A program made the position numbers and the translations under genes. The notes beneath the pieces are model-generated. The model ran no database searches, was not told the DNA's origin, and saw only the letters and a list, made by a program, of their open reading frames with translations. From positions 11,596,938-11,660,937 of the forward strand of contig CM026574.1 of NCBI GenBank assembly GCA_015143295.1: a stretch of DNA of 64,000 nt. The letters are read 5' to 3'. This DNA is from Tetracentron sinense (taxonomy: Eukaryota; Streptophyta; Magnoliopsida; Trochodendrales; Trochodendraceae). Shown piece after piece: positions 27,101-33,466 of the stretch; the stretch's first letter is position 1, and the number at the start of each line of letters is the position of its first letter.

Positions 27101-30100
27101 CCTCGATAAGTAGGGTATATGTTAGTCTCTACCCAATATATGGGATAGAGTTATTTCAAGTTATTGCACTATGCATGTTGTTAGATTCATTCACAAATAA
27201 GAAAGACGAGTAAGATAAGTAAGAAAAATAAGTACAAGTGAACACGTATAAGAATTGAATTGAAATTATGCTTCCGCACTCTGAATTGTTTATATGTTTA
27301 CATGTAATGTTAAATTCTAATTTATGCTTTATATTAAATGTTGTTATATTGTTAGATAGGAGTTTATATATACACGGGGTAACTTGTTACTCAGCCGATG
27401 ACTTTGTTGTCAGCAGGTTCTAGGTTTGACATTTGTGCCCCAGGACCTTGGGAAGAGGAAGAGTACGGGGAAGAAGAAGAAGATCCAGTAGGTGATTATC
27501 CCGATGGTGAATGGAATTTGGATCGTTGGCCATTTCTTGTAAATTAAATTATTAGTATTTAGATTTGGAGTTTAAGACATTGTAATAGACTTAATTTTAG
27601 ATTTATGGTTAGATTGAATTGATCATTGGGAATCATGGTGGATGATTCGAATTATTTATGATGTTTTAGTTTTAATTCGAGATATTAGACTTGATTATGA
27701 TTAATTAAAGGAAAAATTTTCAGGTTCATGTTTTAGATTGCCTTAAATGCTTTATGATAGGAAGTTATTAAAGTTTGATATTTAAGTCACGTGCCAAAGT
27801 CTCACATTAACCTAGGTGGGATTTTGGGGCACGACAAAAACAAAAGTTAAATTCTCTCATCTTTGTGATGTATAATATGAAGTTGAGGGAGAGAAGTATG
27901 AGAAAAGCAAACGTGAATGTCAATCCCATTTTGGATGAGCAGTTAACTCAAAAAATGAGTGAATTGCCGAGAAAGAAGAACCTATTCTCCCCTCGGATAC
28001 TTCATGGTTGGGGGATGACAACATGGCACTTGAAATTACTGCAGTAAAGATGACAGGAGATACTTCTTTGGTAGAGTCAACAGTTATCAACAATGGTCGT
28101 GGAAGTAGAAAGAGGACATGTGGTGATAGAAGTGGGACATCACAGACTTCACAGCAAAATAAGCATTGTAAAGTTAAAGCTAACTAAAAGAATCAAAAGT
28201 TAATACTTGAACAAATTACTAATTCTAGCATTTATGTGTGTAAGCAAAGGCAAGAGTGTATAAGTTAATTTGGTTGATGAACTCGATGACTACGTTGCAG
28301 TGGAGATTCAAGGAGATGTTGACAATTATGATGAAGATGCATTTGATGTGATAAATGATGATGATTTAGTTTAGAAATACTACACAATACAAATAAGATA
28401 TATGAAATTAGGCCTCTGAATTGTTGTTTTTATTCAATTTAAGCTTTTGAAGTATTATTTTTCAATTTTATGACTTATAATTTATGAATGTGATTGATGA
28501 TGTTGTTCAATTTTATTTTATTTTATTTTCTTATTTTCAGATTATTCAATTATTAAAAAATCTAATCCCATGAGGCTTACGCCTCACACCTTAGACAAGT
28601 GAAATGCATCGCGTTTAAAAACATGGGTAGACACGAAAGACTCAACCATATATTTGCCGTGAATAATAATCCAAAAATTACTATAAAATATTCTTTCTAA
28701 CTTGACTTAAAAGTAAACTAAAGCACCAAATCTTAATTTAGCAAAGACAATAGTGAAAAATAACTTCTAAAATAATTTTAACTTCATTAGTAAAGATTCT
28801 GGAATTGAACTAATGTCAATTAACAACAAACTAAAGACAATAAAATAACTAAATCTATTCGAATTCTGTAAAATAACAGAATAAATGAGAATACTCATAA
28901 GATGGGAGAATTTTTAAATCTCTCAAAATAAAAGGCTTTTCCATTCCCCTAAGGTGCTGCCTCCTATAGTTTTTCAACTCCTTTAATGCGGTTGAGTTGA
29001 TTTGGCCTTATGGGTCCATAAGGGCCCCACTCTTGAAAATCCCTAACTCCTCACGGGTCTTCAGACTCTTGCAAGACTAGATCACTAGAATAAGATTTTA
29101 TCTTCCTGTGTTGTTTCTTTGGGATTCACTTGAAGGGTGATCTGGACGCTATTCCCAATAAATATGGGTTTGTTGGCATGTGGAGTCATGGTTTTCAAAG
29201 ACTTTTATTGATTCATGCCTTATTTTTGAATGGTGAAGGCAAACCAATTATTTCTCTTCTTGGCTATATTTTGCTCCTGGATTAAAGCGTATCCATGATA
29301 TGTATTTTAATTTCAAGTTTCAACTCAACAAAACGTGCACCAGTAATACCAATACTTCGAACCAAGGCTGATTCAAAATAGTATTTCAACATTTTTAGTC
29401 CCTTATCTCAAAAGATTCATGCTTCCATCTTAATAGGTCGCACTGCTATATTGTAAGAACTTGCATAAGTTCAATCTTCTATCTCAATAGTCGGGAATCA
29501 ATTGTATTCAAATCATGAAACATTACACAGAAGCATCATCAGTCACATTAAATAAGTAAATAAGTTTGATGTTTTATAATTTAAGTTATTGTTCTTCACT
29601 TTTAAAATCTCAGTCACGGATTGCCACTTAAGAGTCAAGATGACTCTTAGAAACCTTTAGGCCGCTTCGGGATGGGGCCCTTATACAAGACAAAGATCAT
29701 TATCTCTGGACATCTGTGATATCAACTATCAACCAGCAGAGGCTATAGCGAGCTGACAACTTCTTATCTTAAAAGTTCTCTTGAAGAGAGGATCCTATAC
29801 TAAGAACGTGTATACCCATGAATATATAATAGAACAATGATGACATGAATTTGGTGATTATCATACTGGCCATGCAATTTTGCTTCATTTGAATTGGCAA
29901 CACCATTTTTTTCGAAGCACGAAACTATACCGAATTATCAACTGATCACAGTATGTGTTACAATTTATAATTAATAATGAAGTACTGTCTAATGAATACA
30001 TGATCCATTAAATGTATGTTTCCTATATAATATACTTGTTTAATAACTATAATTAACAATTGGAACAATAATTTATGGATCATTGAGTTATGCCCATAGC

Positions 30101-33100
30101 TAACCTGAATCAAATAAACCGGATCAATTACATAGTATCATTTATGTAACAGTTTACGCAACTATAAATTTAGCATGATGAATTATGCAACGTCTAGTTT
30201 CTAGAATGATAGTTTATGCAAGTGTGAATTATTATATCTTTTGGAATCTAACATACTATAAGTTTTTGTTGATAAATGCTCAAAGTAGTCTATTAGGGTA
30301 TCTTCTATTCAAAAAATTTAACAGGCTCTACTAGAAATATTGTACTTATTTATTTATTACATGCATTTATAGAATCCTAGAGCAAGCTAGTGAGACCTTA
30401 GAGATGACATGGTAGATACCGGCACCATTAAATTTTGCAGATGAGAGAGGCGTTATGTTAAGAAAGAGCAGGCAAGTGCAGATGGGAGAGTCATAAAGTT
30501 ACGAGGGGGTGAGACACACACATGGAGAGGTATAATGTTAAGAAAGAGCACACACACATGGAGAGGCATAATAGACACACACACACACACACACCCAATA
30601 CCTGTGTCCCAAATTGCAAGCTTCAACTTTTTCCCCGCAATGGTAACTAGTTTTACCTTGAAATCCACACCTATAGGTAGAAGAGAAAACAAATGAAATT
30701 AGGGTATCCCGGAAACAAACATAAGAAATGACATTCTTCAGTAAATAATTGTCTACTACAAAAATTGTTTTGCTGTGCAATAATCTGAATATGTCAGGAA
30801 AAATCTACAAAAATTCACTTGCCATAAACTCAAAAAGAATAACTGTTTTCAGAAAGATATTAGTTGGGCTAAAAAATGAAAGCAAATACTAACATTTCAA
30901 TATCTGGTTTATAAACCAACAAGTATTGAAATTGCATGGAGTAAAAGCTAGTAATTCAGTTGGGCATTCTTCCTACACTTACAGACTCTAATTTCCTATC
31001 CTGTGCCAAAAAGTACATAATGTCTTTTTGGCTGCACATAAATCTTCTGCGGAAAAGGTTATCCCATAGCACCGAAAGCCCTTTGCATGCGCACGTGTGT
31101 TCGCAGCTTGTGCACCCAAGTTTGGGTGTAAAGGAATGGGTGGATAAGAGTTTATACTTGTTAAGGGGTTCTTCTTATGCAATCTAAGAAGGCAATCAAG
31201 CCTTTCTAAGCTAATTGATTTCTCATAGCTAACTGATGTGGGACTAAACTTAAAGAGAGGAAAACAAGGAAGAGAACTAGTCTCACTTAAGAGACCTAGC
31301 TTCAAATCTTCTCCATTACAAACACAAATGTTGTAAACTTTTTAAATAGGGACTGATTTGTAAAACTCATTTGAAAACGAGGGATTAAAGCTAATTTAAA
31401 CAAACGGAAGTCCTAATTTTATAAAAAATAAAACATTTTCCAACAATCAGGATAGTTTAAATGTGAATCCAAACATGGCCATAATTATCTATAAGGTCTA
31501 CTAGTGAGAAGCTCGTGTGATGCACGTTTACTTAAACACTGAAATGCATTGAATAAATTATGATAATAATAATATAAAAATTAAATTTCTATAATCTTAA
31601 GGCCTTTTGTAATCATGTACAAAAATAAAAACTTCTTAATCAATTTAGCAATGAAACTTTCAAGTAAAATTAAAAAAGAATCAAGCTTACATAAATGTTA
31701 AAGAAATATAAATAACAATATGATAAGACACCAAAAATTAATTATATTACAAAAAATTAAGGAAAAATAATAAAGATAGTCCTCAACTCTCTAGAATAAT
31801 TATATCCATGTTCTTATCTAATTTCCATGACTCTGTACTAACATATGAGCATCTACTACTTAATACTAATCATGGATAACAAAAACTCTTCAACCATAGT
31901 TAACTCCAACCCCACTCTCCTATCCAAACTATTTTAGTATCAACTGCTCCTCCCCTCAACCCTTTAAAAACACAGCCCGTCCAATCTCCTATCAACTATT
32001 ATAAAGTGAATCAACAACAAAAATTAAACAATTAATCCGTGCAATACACGAAGTCAATAGAATTTTTTTTTTTTTAAATTGGTAAATATTAATATGAAAG
32101 AAGACAATAGAATCTGTAATAATGTTTTGAAGTGTAAATGTCAAAAATTTCCAACTTAGTGAAAATCCACAACAATTGCAGGACTTGAAACAAAAAACCA
32201 AGAATCAATCCCCTTTCTCATTTGTTTTTCCCATACATTACAGTTGTCCTCCTCATTAGAGGTGATGATGTCTCTTTTAAGTAGTGTCGAGTACTTCTAT
32301 CCAGAAAACAAAAGGGCTCACATCTCCTCCTCTCGGTACTGAAGCAAAAGGGCTCATTTCAAAAACCAAGAAACAAAAAATGTGAAAGAAGATGATGTCT
32401 CTCCTTCCATATTTCCTCTGTTGATCTTTTCAGAAACCTCTCTTTGCAAATATCGAGCACCCTTTTTTCTTGTTGCTACGCACCTTGTCTTGTAAAGAGC
32501 ATCCATCCAAGAGCCAGTGGCAGTTCGAAATCATTTGATGGACACTTTAGTGAATAAATACATAGATATGAAGACGGATATGTGTGAGAAAACCGTTGAA
32601 AGGAGAAAAGGGGGGGGGGGGGGGGGGGGGTATTTAATAAATACATAGTTTGGATGTAACGCTTCACGTAATAGTGAGAGAGTATTTAATCAATCTATTT
32701 ATTGGGAACGGTACAAAAGTATAGATAAAGAGAGGAGAGATGTAGGGTTTACAAAATTTATTGGGGGTGACGTTACAGACTATGAAATAAATAGACTCTA
32801 AGCAAAATATTCTCAAATCTCTCTAGAGTTGCCACCTCACCTCAAATCTCTCTACAGCCGCCAAGTGTCCACCTAACCTGCTTGGGTTTCATAGTAAGAA
32901 ATTTGTCTCACCCCACAAGAGAGAGAGAGAGGGAAGGGAAAATAAGATTCTTTTGGGTGTAATGAAGGAAAAATCAGATATTAGGATGGAGATTGAGAAA
33001 CCATTACCGACTCTCTAGGAATTTTAACCCATCCTTTTGACCTACAATTCCTAATTCACTATTCATAAATGTCTGATAAAAACATCTTTCATTGGAAATA

Positions 33101-33427
33101 CTTGTCCAATCCTAAGTGTGCGTAACACATCCATGCAAACAAAAACACACTTAGACAATGACACATGCTAGTGTAAGCATTGTAGTCCTAGGCAAATAGG
33201 CCTAGCTAGGCAAGGCGATGCCTAGGCGATGTCTAGGTGATGCTTAGACGATAAAAATAATTTTATATATATATATATATAATATTAATATATACGCAGC
33301 CATAGTTGTTAAAGGCGACGCCTCAGGCGGTCGCCTAGGCGACCAGGCGCTCTGCTGGGCAACCTGGGCTCAGGCGACTTGCCACCTCAGGCGGTCCTTA
33401 TTAAAAATCTGATACATATACATATAC

Positions 33428-33466
<39 letters not shown>

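Larger units (their letters stand above)
25686..27836 (+). mobile_element. Solo LTR inserted in hAT copy B
   Basis: Starts TGTAGAACCCCG and ends GGGGCACGACA; 2151 bp; flanked by GAAAC (25681-25685) and AAAAC (27837-27841), a 5-bp TSD with one mismatch. Copy A carries the uninterrupted site on the minus strand (about 16832-16845), so the insertion postdates the inverted duplication. It contains TCGA-type palindromes at 25921-25953, a TATA box (26021-26028) and a 29-bp triple repeat (27003-27089). No internal retroelement genes remain. Ty3-type by end sequences (inference). Confidence 0.85.
23170..28375 (+). pseudogene. hAT transposase pseudogene, copy B, interrupted three times
   Basis: Plus-strand remnants of the same DUF659-type hAT transposase as copy [18 protein letters not shown] and [18 protein letters not shown] (23210-23320), [15 protein letters not shown] (about 23905-23950), [20 protein letters not shown] with [15 protein letters not shown] (about 24075-24180), and the C-terminal region [16 protein letters not shown] (about 27870) to DDDLV and stop near 28375. 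The BED-finger region is missing. It is broken by stops, frameshifts and insertions at 23345, 25135 and 25686. Reading direction is away from the inverted-repeat centre, opposite to copy A. Confidence 0.87.
21544..28625 (-). repeat. Right arm of giant inverted repeat
   Basis: Reverse-complementary to 16094-21272. It is longer (7.1 kb) because three elements inserted after the duplication: a MITE at 23345-23836, a MITE at 25135-25509 and a solo LTR at 25686-27836. The outer edge is CGCGTTTAAAAACATG near 28625. No matching 8-bp TSD was found around the whole 16094-28625 structure. Confidence 0.88.

Noticed and set aside
30988-31305. 105-codon minus-strand open frame in Rab intron 1
   Set aside because: Low-complexity, no recognisable domain, lies between Rab exons on the same strand without splice support.
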